DNA of 64,000 nt from Toxoplasma gondii ME49 (GCF_000006565.2 NC_031475.1:1-64000); one strand, 5' to 3'; numbered from the stretch's first letter, positions 48,386 through 60,117 are shown. Notes: generated by a model from the sequence alone, not told the origin. Translations and numbers: made by a program.

Positions 48386-51045
48386 ACGACTATGCAGCAT
48401 GCTTCTGTAGCAGCAAGCGTTTCATGGATCATGATAACTAGAGTCTCAATACGCTGTTTGCATCTCAGCTCGGACAGAGGATTCCGAGGCGTATCTGTCG
48501 TAGTCGCCATACAGTGCATGTATCACTGAACTCTTTGCAAGTTTTCTAAGTAGACGTTGAACGCCAGCAAATGGACAAGATGCTTTTGAAGTCAATATAA
48601 ACGCGAGAGTGATCTCTGTGATTATTTTAAGCAACATGTCATTGCCTTTGAGCCCAAATATTACGTCTTGCCAGCACTCTGAAGCCATTCGTCAAATTTC
48701 GGACTACCTACCGAGCCAGCCTGGACAAGGAAGCACCAAAGGAGTGGCGGGGACCATAGTGCGAATAAACCCCTATCCGTGTAAAAAAACATGACGCGCA
48801 GCCTGCACCTCTCAATAACGTTGACGTGTTGTCGCGCCGTCGCCTGCGCGAATGCTTCCCATGAGCTGTCACACCACATTCGGTAAGAATTGCAATAATG
48901 CAGTAGCCGTCGTCTGGCGACAGGACTCAGCGACACTCCACAGCAGCTTTCGTGACACCAGGTTCCTTCACTAACCCGACTGAATAGCCATGCCAAATTC
49001 AACTGGATCCCCAGGCCATGCTCACCACCTCTCAACTCCGTCATTTGCCCTGCCCCTCAAGATACCTAGGCACAGTCCATGCCCACACTTTACGAGAAAT
49101 CGCTCCCTCCCTTCCCAGGAGCACCGAACTGCTTCCTTCGTGATCCAGTATCGTCGATCACTGCTGTGCGCCTGCAGTTGAGACGTCCCTGATCCATTCT
49201 CGATCTCCCTAACGTTACCGTGTCAACATTCACGCAATTCCTCCAACGACTCCTTACAAGCTGCGTTGCAAGACCACCCACGTTCTCCAGGTCACGCGTC
49301 TCTGACGAGGCGTGTTCGTTCCCCTCACGGCTCAGAGCGCTCGCAACGAAAACAGCAACTTTCGACATCTCGCCACGAATTTATCACCGGCACTCGCAAG
49401 CAACATGATGACACTCTGCAGTCGAAGCACCCCCACAAACGATTTACACGGATTTTTCCAACATCATGTCGTCTGTCCGAACCAGGAAACACCCCAGGAT
49501 CCCTCCTCGTTTCAGGGTGGACACGTGTCCCTGCCGAAACATCGACGAGACTAGGTGTTCCATCCGAACGGCTGCCGCTCGCTCGAAGTGCTAGCGAATC
49601 AGATGCGGTTCTGGACGCGACGCCAAACGCCGGCACGTCCCGTTAGGAGGGCGGTCCCCACCCTATCGCGGGAAAGCAACGAACGTATGACGTGCTTCAG
49701 GGAACTACGCAGGCCAAGTTAGATAAAAATAAGTCGAGAGCGAAAAAAGACACCGTTGTGCGCATCACCGTGTCCACTGCACTGTGAGTAAGCCGGTCAT
49801 GTTTTCTCGCCTCATGAATATACATGTTACGCCACTTCACCGTAGCTTTCTCCACTTGGAGGGGTGCTACGCGACATCACATATAGATGCTGTCGGATGA
49901 ATCCGTCAGGCACGAAAATCAGTCAGCGACACGCTATCCTTCCGGACTTTCAACCCGTCAGAGTACATATCAGCAATGTTCCTCGCATGATGAGTCCTTA
50001 CGCTACTCAGCTAGTGAATACAGCAGTGGTGCCCGAGGACGAGTTACGATGAAGGCGTTGTTGCATCACTCCTTCCGCAGACACGCCTGCCTTCCATCCA
50101 CCTGGTACCGCAACCTTCCGAAATGCGAGCTCCACCCCCCACTCTGGCTTCGAAGCTACTTCTCACTGTCCTCATCAAACGCGCTTACTCATACCGACTG
50201 GTTCGTCCCACGTTTATAGTTACCAGCAATCTTTCCAACCAAAGCCCTCGCAATTCGTCTTCGACACAACCTGCACTACCTACCTCGTCAGCCTGCATAG
50301 AAAACAATGGCAAAGGAGAAGTGGCACACCGTGAGCACAACCAGATTCACCTGGAACGGTACACAGCTAGTCACAACCTGACACCATCAGACTACCAACT
50401 CGTTTCACACTAGTCTACAGCTCTTCCTGCCGTATTCCAACGTGTTCGCTAAGGTCTCGCACCAATACACAAGCCACATTCTGCGTAAATATCGCTCAAT
50501 ATGACAAAGTTCCCGCTGCACTCACGGTAACATCCCTTTCCTCACAAATGCTGTCGCGTGGACATGCCAAATCCGATCAGGCCGTCACGTCACTCACCAC
50601 GGCCCAATTCCCTGCCACTGCCTCGCTACCCTTACATCTACAACATCCGTGTGCACACACACTCATGAACTCTCCTCCCCATACTCTCCCTTTCCACTCT
50701 TCCCTCTAAACAGCAACGAACTGCTCCTGCCATCCGCCGATGTCATCTGTCGCTGCCGCGCCTGGTGCGTGATATGCCAATATTTTTCCCTCGCCCCCAC
50801 AAACGCTGACTCCTGACAAATCACGCAAGCCTTCCAGCGTCTGCCTACACCCTGGGACAAAGGACCACAGCTCGTCATGTGCTCGAGTATCGGACACTGT
50901 ACGATCACTCCCTTACGGCTCATCGGGCTCTCCAGCGAACCAGCACGTTCCCGACGGACCCCTCCGAATCCGGCCTGCGACGCGCATTCAACAGCCTCCC
51001 CCGCATTGCTTTCGCACGAAGCCCCCACATGGAATCCCTAGATCC
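48386..51045. other. Long spacer with worn repeat relics
   Basis: No supported gene was found. At about 48700-48850 and 50270-50380 there are diverged relatives of the alpha/eta core (for example GGGGACCATAGTGCGAATAA then TCCGTGTAAAAAAAC; and GGCACACCGTGAGCACAACC). The middle (48.4-48.7, 49.7-50.0 kb) is less biased and unassigned. Confidence 0.5.
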
Positions 51046-51445
51046 CTCCGAAACCATTCCCTTCGTCAGAAACACGACACACCACACGGGCACTGTTCTC
51101 CTCAACGGGGACATGCTTCTCTAACCGGCGGCACCGCACCTCTGGGTGTAGATTCACCACGGCCCCATTCACGAGCGGTCCAGAACCGCACACAAAACTC
51201 CGAATCACTGGCCGGATGTCGTGCTGCTGCGGTGGAGGCAGACCCTGACGGAGGTAGTCGCAGATGAGCGTGAAAATAGCACGCTGTATCGACGTCACCA
51301 TTGTGCGTAGAGACGGAAAGTGCGCTTAGCGGCGTAACTCCAGAGGGGTGACCCGTAACGATATGACAGCAAAGGTGAACGCGTCCGTCCCCACAGATTT
51401 CTCAGTCCGTGATGCTATCTAGATGACACTCCAACACACTAAGCG
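51046..51445 (+). repeat. Subtelomeric module eta, copy 3 (terminal part only)
   Basis: This matches the right end of eta copies 1 and 4, starting at ACCATTCCCTTCGTCAGAAA and ending at GATGACACTCCAAC, which is also the end point in copy 4. It is truncated on the left. Confidence 0.88.
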
Positions 51446-52095
51446 CTGTTCCATTAATGATGAGCAAGTTGATGCCGAGGCGACGGCGTCGTTTGTGCTC
51501 ACACGCGCAAGCTGAGATGTCGTACACAACTTGGCATGGAGCCACATGTTCTCCTCATTGGAGCGCCCCCTTCAGACGGACTGCCAACTTGAACTGACAG
51601 TACCTTGCTGCATAACATCTCGGCACTCTGTTAGCTTCCAAACCTGTAAATCCGGCCTTCGAACCCTATAATCATAGTCGATATCAAACGCATGCCCCGC
51701 GGAACCCTTTGATTGCCCATCTATCTGCTCTACTGCTTCGAAAATGGGTTCCCATATTTTTGAGTGGCTACCCCGCGAGTCAGACCGCGAAAGCCAAACG
51801 TGCAGTAAGGGGCGCACTGGGAACACCCCGAAGTCTGTCTGGCACGAAACACAGTCGGTGACAACCTGCCGCCGTCGGAGTGTTAGCTCGTTTCTCGGTA
51901 GTCGATTGATCATCCAGTCGTATTCCGACGCATTCGCTAGGTACTGACATGGATGTACTCCCCTTCATAGTAGCAAACCATTCCCAATCGCAATCCTCTG
52001 TCCCTCCCCAATGGTAGAATAACCAATTATGTCCTCAAATCCCACATCACGTGGCTCTTCCGCAATCCCACTGGATCACCAGGCACCACCCGCCA
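51446..52095. other. Spacer with a worn alpha-type core
   Basis: At about 51785-51880 there is a distant core relative (GGGGCGCACTGGGAACACCC then GTCTGTCTGG). No gene was recognised. Confidence 0.45.
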
Positions 52096-53014
52096 CGACC
52101 GACATTCCATCACTGCCCCGCCGCTCGACTCAAATCTGCACATTCCTTGCGCATATACTCTCACACACTCGCGCCCCTCTCCCACGCTCTCCTCCAACAG
52201 AAATCAACTGCTCCTCCCGTTCTCCGATCTCGACCGCCGCGGCTGCGCTCGAGCATCCTGCGTCTCTTTTGTTCGCCCTCCGCTCCCACAAACGTTGCCC
52301 CGTCGAAAATCACACACGCCCCCCAACGTTCGCTTACACGCTGCGTTCCAAACCCACAGTTCGCCATATGCCGTTAGTCTCGGATGCGACGTAACCTGTC
52401 CACCCCGGGTCACCGCGCCTTCCACAAACACAGCCAATTCTGGATGGCCCGTCCCCAGGTCGCCCCGCGACGCACGAGGAGTATCACAGTGCTCTGCAGT
52501 CGAACCGAGCCTGAGCACGATTTACACAAATCTGTCGCATACAATGTTTTTTGTCCGGACCAGGACATAACGCAGGAACACCCCCACGAGAGTACGTGTC
52601 TCTGGCAACCCTCCTGAGACAGCTCGTGTTCCAGACGTACAACTGCTGCATGCGCGAAGCGTTAGCCAAAACAAAATGCACATGAGGACCAGTCGCTACC
52701 CCCACGCACAGGAAACAACAGTGAAGAAAAAAGCAATACCTCAAGAGAGAGCTCGGACGCAGCTACAAAGACTACTCTCTCTCTCGACGATTGTGCGGCA
52801 AACACGAACCTCTCGCCGCGCCATACGAACCGGCATGTCGCAATACTCCGCAATGGTGTCCTCGCCTCGGACGGCCGACATGCGACACCACATGCAGGTG
52901 CCTCCCCTGCTTCGACCACACACGAAACTAGGCCTCCGACACCACATTGCTGAAATTCACGTCCAACTCCTACTCAAATCTGCCACGGAAACCTACCCTC
53001 ACGAGAACTCACTA
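52096..53014 (+). repeat. Subtelomeric module theta, copy 2 (uninterrupted)
   Basis: 52096-52740 matches theta copy 1 and keeps the site without the NUMT. 52741-53014 continues into sequence that in copy 1 lies inside the 776-N gap. It ends at the gap 53015-53034. Confidence 0.9.
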
Positions 53015-53034
53015 NNNNNNNNNNNNNNNNNNNN
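53015..53034. other. Assembly gap (20 N) before eta copy 4
   Basis: These 20 N mark a join of unknown real length. No intact copy spans it. Confidence 0.95.
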
Positions 53035-54268
53035 CTGACTAGTTACTATCGCACGCATTATGCCACCGGTTCGAGGCAACGCACTTGCACGTTATTACCA
53101 CTCAGTCCTTCATCCGTACCTCGGTAGCCTGAACACGGAAACACAAAAGAAGCGGTGGGGACCACGGTGCGAACAAACACATGTCCGTGTGAAAAAAACA
53201 CGACACGCAGCCTGTCGGCTCTCAATAGTGTCGAAGTATCGCCACGTCTCCTCCTACGCAAGCGCTACCAGTCAGCTATCACACCGGATCCCGTAACATC
53301 TGACACCACGCAGTAGCCGTCTTCTAGCCAGACACTGCCCAGTGAGACTAGACTCCTCAGCTCACCCCTTAGTACTATCCCCTACGCCGAAAAGCCTAAC
53401 CAGGGGCAACGCCAAATCCCGTTACGCCGCCAGGTCACACTCATCACGTGCCAGTTCCCTGCCACTGCTCCTCAACACGCAAACGCAGGCTTCCTGCACA
53501 CACACTCCCACGAGCTATCGTCTCTCCCCTCCAGAAGCAACGCACTGTCCCTGCCGTCCTCCCGTGTCATCTGCCACCCCTGCTCTCATGCACGCGACAC
53601 GCCACTGATTCTCGACAGCACAAACGATGTTTCCTCCCCAATCACACAGACCCTTCGACATCTCCTTAAAGCTGCGCTCGACGCCGACAGGACAGTTCGC
53701 CATGCCACGTGTCCCAGTTTCGGACACGATGTGAGTACTTCCCTTAGCGCTCATCGGGCGAGTGAGGAAAACAGCGAGTCCCCGACGGCCCGCCCTAAAT
53801 TAGCGCCGCGACACACAAGCAACATCGTGACGCACTACACACACTCGACTCCAGCCCAGACACGATTTCCCAGATCCGCCAGAAACCACTCCCTTCGTCA
53901 GAAACACGACACACCACACGAGCACTGTTCTCCTCAACGGGGACATGCTTCTCTAACCGGCGGCACCGCACCTCTGGGTGTAGATTCACCACGGCCCCAT
54001 TCACGAGCGGTCCAGAACCGCACACAAAACTCCGAATCACTGGCCGGATGTCGTGCTGCTGCGGTGGAGGCAGACCCTGACGGAGGTAGTCGCAGATGAG
54101 CGTGAAAATAGCACGCTGTATCGACGTCACCATTGTGCGTAGAGACGGAAAGTGCGCTTAGCGGCGTAACTCCAGAGGGGTGACCCGTAACGATATGACA
54201 GCAAAGGTGAACGCGTCCGTCCCCACAGATTTCTCAGTCCGTGATGCTATCTAGATGACACTCCAACA
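53035..54268 (+). repeat. Subtelomeric module eta, copy 4
   Basis: This is nearly identical to 44220-45410 and extends further right, to GATGACACTCCAACA, which it shares with copy 3. Theta 2 plus eta 4 repeat the order theta 1 - gap - eta 2, so a block of more than 2 kb is duplicated about 6 kb apart. Confidence 0.9.
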
Positions 54269-55780
54269 AGCTACACACAGATTGACTCCACGTCAGGACG
54301 CGCACGCAGAAGCATAACCGTCCCCTCTGCTCAGGATGGAAGTCGGAGATCATGCCCCGCACAGCCAACGTCACGACAGGTACGCTATGTGGAATGCCCC
54401 GTAAAACTGAGCTCTATCTGGAGGTGGCAGTACTCCGCGAGCAAAACCCCCACTGGCTGTTAGCGTCCCAACCCGACACTCGGCTCCCACCCCTTCACCC
54501 TTTGGTTCTGAACGCGCGTGCATGGCTCGCGTCACTCTTGTCTCATATATAATCTGGACAAGACTCCGAAGAGATGGACCTGCAATGTACCTTCAGCAGC
54601 CCACTTCTGACAACCTACATTGTTAGACTGAAGCGGGAAATGCCAAAGCAGCTGCTGGGACGACAATGTGAACACAGCCACGTCTGTCTCTTAAAAGTGA
54701 CAGGAAACCAGTCGCCGTTGAGTGACGTCGAAGTGTTGCCACGCCTCCTCCTACGTTGTTGATTCCTGCACCGTATAGGACCGCCTTTAGTAAAATTGAA
54801 TATCGATGAAAACACTGTCCTGTCGGCACGCGTCATCCAATGTCACACATCTGCCTCTCCTCTCATCGGACCTTCCCGTTCCTCCACGAGCGTGACTACT
54901 TCAAGTCGTATTTTCGACCGCGATACCGTAAGCAAGCCTTTCTCTTTGCCCACCACTCCCCCGCCCCTTTACTCGGTCGCACAGGCCCCATGCGCAGAAA
55001 CCTTCAAGTGCTCTGCGTCCTACCAAGCACCCGCCATCCACTCCCGTCCCCATCGCTACCGCTGCTTTTCCCACACCCCCAATTCAGCTGCTCCGACATT
55101 CGCAACGTCTCCGCAGCACTGACAGTCACTGTGCACAATGCGTCTACATCCTGTGCAGCAAGGCCACATATCATCACAGTTCTACAGTTGATATCCGTGC
55201 AACCGCCTACCATACGTGCCGTCACGAAGCGGAATGGGACGAGCTTAGTGCCTCCTCGCGTTCTAATCGACGCAACTCAGCCTCAACACCCATACGCCGT
55301 GCAAATGCACCACCACAAACAAAAGGCCTGCAAGCTGGCGATACGCTTCTCTCGTCGTGGCCGCCGCAAGCGTGTAGGCTTCCGTATTCAAGGCGAGTCG
55401 GATGAACAACATGGAGCTTCTTAACTGATGCAAGTGCTTGCAATATACCAGTCGCACTAAATCGAAACGACTCTTGAAAAAGCGCGCTCCTCCACATCCG
55501 CACACCATTCACAAACCCCGCTGTGTTCTCAGCATCCGCCGTCCAACAGCTGGTGGCAACACATACGTAGGTACTACATGAAGCACCTCAGGCGAAACGA
55601 CTTGTGGGCCGCGTCACCTCTCTTTGCCTCTCCCCCGCGCCCACACGCCAGCACGGCATTGCATAACCCAGAACCAACAACGATGGTGAAGAAATACGGA
55701 GAAATAAAACTCGCATGAACGTACACTCACAACGAGCAAAATAACGTAGCCCCTGCTGCACCGATGTCAACCGCAAAACG
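54269..55780. other. Inner edge of the repeat zone
   Basis: At 54600-54770 lies another diverged alpha/eta-type core (TTAGACTGAAGCGGGAAA, then CAATGTGAACACAGCCACGT). A 194-codon frame at 54840-55424 (+) is Ser/Pro/His/Arg-rich, without signal peptide or known domain, and is more likely compositional. The C/A bias fades between about 55.4 and 55.8 kb. Confidence 0.5.
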
Positions 55781-56492
55781 CACTAAAGCGTCACTCTACC
55801 ACACGTATCCCTACTGAGTAGCACAGGTAGATGCAACGCTGGGGAGACTCGTGAATCACAGTAGAAAGTCCGCAAGATAGCGCAAACCACCGGATGAATT
55901 GTCCGGGCAGCTTTCTGACTTCGTGGAGAAACCTCGTCGCCGAGAATGCATACTTCCTCCACCTGGAGAAGTAACAAGAGGGAGGAAGCCGTCACGGCTC
56001 GAACTGCACGCGCACCAGCGAATGCGGGATTGAAACCTCCATCTCCCCCCCCTGAGTCCGGTAGTTGTCGCAGACGTGTCCACTGCGGTGATACAGACGC
56101 AACGAGTAACATGTGCACGCACTGTGGCTGGCCCGCCCGCACCATAATAACATTCAAAGAGTCTCACCCTTTTCCGATTGCTGCACCGGTCGGCCGACCT
56201 TTCCCGACCTCTACTGTGGTCCGGGCGTCGCCTGAAGCTAGGCGCATGCAATGTGGGGTGCTCCTTTGGCGAAGACGAAGTCAATATCCAGTCCCATGTT
56301 GGCGTCATCAGTCTCAGTCATGCATGGAAGGTGGTTTTTCAATCAGCCCACCCGTGAAAACCAATAGTCAATGCCGCAACGACTGTGCGCCTCCGCGTAC
56401 TTTTCTTTTTTCGAACAGCTATTGTAAACTGTTGGGATCTGTTATGCTGCCGGGACGCGGAAGCCAACATCTTTCAGCCGCGGTATGCCACT
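55781..56492 (-). other. Unassigned minus-strand open stretches downstream of the secreted-protein gene
   Basis: Minus-strand frames stay open at 55783-56157 and 55856-56308, the former preceded by an acceptor-like TACTTCTCCAG. A short frame near 56250-56330 ends in acidic and hydrophobic residues. They could be 3' exons or untranslated sequence of the gene at 56493-57559, or part of another gene. I cannot join them with confidence and recognise no domain. Confidence 0.25.
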
Positions 56493-57559
56493 TTACTGAG
56501 AGCTATGCAAATGTAATGGTGGGGAAAATGCTGTCCATAGAACACCGCACTGCGTGAGAAGCAACTTGCTGTCACATTGCCCACAGAATTTTTCTCGCCG
56601 TGGCGACGGATTTGACTCAGAAAACCACTGGGCACAATCGTGGAACCCCGAAATCTTGCTGCACCGGAAAGTAACTGCCCAATACATGCTCGGCAGGAAG
56701 TGGCGACAAGGCGTTGTCGAGCTGCAGAGAGCTCGTGAGGTCGACTTGCGCTCTGCCTGAAAATGACACGCTGACCAATGACGTCCCGATGACGCAGAAT
56801 CCAAGCTTACGCAGTCGTCCTCGTCATCACCGCCATCTGCGAGTCTGCGTCCTGTGTGTCCTTCAGTGGTTCCATTGGTATCTGTCACCAACTTTCGCCG
56901 GCACTGCTGCAACTTGGCAACAGCCACCAGTAGCCCTAGGACCGCTGTTAGCACAGCCCCCACCGATGCCGCAGTCGTTATTCTTCTACGACGTAATGCC
57001 TCCGCTTTCTTCGTTAGTGGGCTGCTGCAGTGCAACACGCAAACACAGAGTTACTTTGCAAAGGTGGGCTACGTTTGTTCCAGCTGGGTACTACCGAACA
57101 AACGAAACGGCCGCGTACATACATTGTGACAGATAAACGGCACTTGGAAAGAATGAATGGTTCTAGAAGGCAAGACTGGCATCGCGTTTGAAGATCGGTG
57201 AACGTTGCTCCAGCGCATTGCCGACACTGGACAAAAATGGATTCTTCAGTAGTCGTGTCTTCGTGGCCTCATGTCTACTTCTGGGTTGAACGCAGTCTAA
57301 ATCACATCTCAGCGTGCAGCCCCTACCTCTTCGACGTCACCAAAGGATCAGCTGCACGTGTTCCCTGGTGTTTCGCTTCGACCGCTACGCCTGAGCTATG
57401 GACTGGCGACGCAGCGTAGATTGAGTCGGTAGCGGAAACAGTATCAGAAGAGACAACAGCTGCTGTCATTGCCCGAGTCTCAATACACCAGTTGTCCATA
57501 TCGCAAAAAGAAAGGACAAAGAAAGCCAGAGCGGCTGCGGACCGCAGAGTCACCTGCAT
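56493..57559 (-). CDS. Secreted/exported transmembrane protein with RRLAD (TEXEL/PEXEL-like) motif
   Basis: Exon 1 (57559-57327) starts at ATG with a clear signal peptide: MQV, then a hydrophobic stretch with ALAFFVLSF. About 55 Ser/Thr/Ala-rich residues follow. The donor AAGAG|GTAGGG leaves phase 2. Exon 2 (57024-56811) follows TTGCACTGCAG and resumes in exactly that phase: basic RRRR, one transmembrane helix (AASVGAVLTAVLGLLVAVA), a basic flank, then GRRLADGGDDEDD. Inferred residues about 79-149. A GTAAGC donor ends it. The 3' end is uncertain. The next exon at 56756 may read in phase to 56493, giving a Cys-rich tail and about 236 residues in total; the 54-bp intron may be retained; or another phase may give a shorter tail ending VVF. 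RRLxx after a signal sequence is the coccidian TEXEL, cleaved by the Golgi protease ASP5 in dense-granule and exported proteins; PEXEL is its Plasmodium relative. The build recalls subtelomeric gene families of Toxoplasma. The function of this protein is unknown. Confidence 0.6.
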
Positions 57560-58499
57560 GTTGATCAGACAGTGCTACGTTTCGTAACAACGCAGTTTAT
57601 GTGCATGTACCCACTGCGGCCGGCAGGGAAGAGCTGCTGAAAGGTTTCACGGCGTGTTGTCGACAAAAAGAGAGTATTCAAATTGACAGTCTGAACTATC
57701 TGGGTCCACTGTTGGTTGGAGTAGAAGTGGTCCTGCTCGAAGCAGACAAAGGGCAAGACCAAGCGGCACGCTAACCCGATAGTGCAAGTCGACATGACCA
57801 ACTCCGGGCGGCGGTGGCTATCGGTAGCGCACAAGATATGTGACTTTCGGGGGGGGTTTCCGGCAGGCTAATATCGAAACAGCATCAACGGGGAAGCTCC
57901 GCAAGACTGGTGCAGGATGACTCCTACCCAAGGCCACTGTATCCAAATCAAAGTCAATAAACTGTCAAAGCTTGAGTTTCGGGTAGCATCGAAGCGTAAA
58001 GGGCAGCGCGCAGCGGGTATGTGTGGACGGAGTGGTGGTTGTCGTGGGGGGTGGGGGGGCTGGGAAACGTTGCGAAGACGGTGCAGTCGAAAGAGCGTCC
58101 GGGCACAAAGTTGGAGACATTCCTCCGCTCTCCGCGGCCCCGGATCCAGCCATCGTCATGGTGAATGGGAATCAGGGACATCACCTCATCTTCCGCGTAG
58201 TCTTTCATATTTATGTTTGTAACAACAATTTCTCACGAGACAGCCAACGAGTGCTTTCGGCATCTGCCTGCCATTTGGCGTAAGAACGGGGGGTTTTCGG
58301 CATTTATGTGTGAAACTTCGGCACCGCAAACAAATTCGATGCTAGAAATTCTAAACCGAAACCAGAAAGACAAAGCTTATCCTTAAGATCCCACGCCTAA
58401 AAGCCGAGGCCCTATATCGTATACATTAAGTGTGTCTTTGTTTTTCAAGCTGCGGTAGTGTTGCGTGTTCGAAGAGCCTTACCCTTGCGTCGTGATCCA
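57560..58499. other. Upstream/intergenic region of the secreted-protein gene
   Basis: No supported gene was found. A minus-strand frame of about 76 codons ends six bases before the ATG at 57559 and probably lies in the 5' untranslated region as an upstream open frame. I found no (T/A)GAGACG element in either orientation between 57560 and 58000. Confidence 0.4.
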
Positions 58500-60110
58500 G
58501 AGCCCCTTCGAGGACACACATGTTTGGGGGAATTGTCCGTAGCATAGGTGACCATTTGGATGCCACAATCTCCTTCTTGGCCAGATCGACTTTTTCTACT
58601 CCACCTCACAGCTGGGGATTATCGATATACAGTTCCGCGTATCCTATGATGCGCATGACACACGAAGCGGCGTGCGTTACACAGGCTCCGTTGCTGGCAC
58701 CAGAACTGCGTTCTTCGTCTCCAGTGTGAAACCTATCTCCTCAAAGACTTGCGTTGTTCATCGTCTTTTACCTTGTCCGGTGAATATCTGTTACTAGTCC
58801 TCCTAGTGATGGCAGGCCGTGTGTCTTCTGTTCCAAGCGGGTGCTGAAGATGCAGACGCGGTCGATAGAGAAGCACCAATCTACTGATGAGTGTTGCGTG
58901 ACGTAGACTTTCTCATGTCATCCGGAAAGCTCAAAAACCGTCGGGTTGTTTCAACGCACGTGGGCACGGCTGCTACACATCCGGGCAACGCAGGACACTC
59001 GAGAATGATTCCAGTGTCTCGGACTTTTTCTGACGGTATCGTACAATCACGACCCGTCTCGTCTCCAAGTTGGTCCCTTGTACTACTTATATTGCTCACA
59101 AGATTATCTCTTGGGAAGTGCATCACTTCTTTGCTTAAATCTCGAGTCGTGAGTCAGCACAATCGAGTTCGCAATTCGGTCCAGTATGTCTCGCAAGAAT
59201 AAACAGATGTGCAACGAAAATCTTACACCACAAACACCTGGCACGTGCTTCATTGGAACACAAACGCTCATCTGGTCATTCCTAACGGACTAGTGTGGCA
59301 GAGACTGCGCACAAGATCGACCGTCCCGAGGCACCCACGGGCCCATAAAACCGGTTTGCCACAATGACGCGCGAAAAAAATATTGTAGATTGAAGAGGAC
59401 TGATTTTCAAGCTTATCCTGTCGTTTCCTCAGCCAGTGGATCCCTGAGGCGGTCAGCCTATGTTTCCGAGCTTTGGCATCTGTGACTGTCGGTGTCTGGG
59501 ACAATAAATTCGTTGTCGCAACAAGGCATGCAGAAAAACCGCAAGCGCTGCACACCCGTTTTCGCAGACGACCACGAACAAAAAAGCGCTTTTTTTCTCC
59601 AATTCTGTCGCGGTGGATCTTGTTATCTGCATCCTTTTCCCATTCTTCGCTTACTGTTAACTCGATCTGTGGAAACCGTCACAGACGTCAGCGACTTGCC
59701 CGTCTGGAGTGGGAACTTCGCATTGTTTGTTGGCGAGCTACACACACCTAGCCCAAGTTGCTGGGATGTCAATGCGTGAATCTTCAGAGGAAATGAACTG
59801 CTGAGTCTGTTTTGCTTCACACTGTTGCAGATTCTTCTCAGCTCAGGAACATATTTCGTCCCATTCTCTGCTAGGTAAAATGACCCGTTGTTCTGTAGTG
59901 GAAAATGACGTAACCGGAATGAATAGTTTCCGTGTTGGATGCCGTCATCGATGTGAAACATGAGACTACTGAGTCGTTCTTTATACCTGGTCACACGACA
60001 TGGCCGGATTTCCCGGTTACAAAATGAGATCGCTGTGAACTTACCCAGGTGTGGCTTTTCCGCTATTTTCCATTCTCCTTTAACACGATTTGCGGATAGC
60101 AACCTGGGCG
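58500..60110 (-). other. Cluster of unassigned minus-strand open stretches with splice-like sites
   Basis: Several minus-strand stretches look more protein-like than those of the repeat zone. One is a 159-codon frame at 60102-59623 with internal GGTAAGT and AGTAAGC donor-like sites. Another is 59555-59268, reachable in phase through a CACAG acceptor. A third is 59126-58881, which is Cys-containing. A fourth, around 58880-58750, ends at a CAAG|GTAAAA donor, with a following open piece after AGATAG at 58730. They may be exons of one or two spliced genes or decayed gene copies. I found no consistent start, signal peptide or known domain, so I leave them unassigned. Confidence 0.3.
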
Positions 60111-60117
60111 CCGCCTA

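Noticed and set aside
9610..55800. CRISPR array or bacterial mobile element as explanation of the repeats
   Set aside because: The organism is eukaryotic, units are 0.6-2 kb with no short regular spacers, and no transposase, integrase or reverse transcriptase motif or terminal inverted repeat was seen.
55946..56557. 203-codon plus-strand frame overlapping the secreted-protein gene's 3' end
   Set aside because: It is Pro/Arg/Ser-rich with no recognisable feature and is antisense to the better supported minus-strand gene region.
57565..57795. 76-codon minus-strand ATG frame just upstream of the secreted-protein start
   Set aside because: It ends six bases before a better ATG with a signal peptide and shows no domain; more likely an upstream open frame in the leader.
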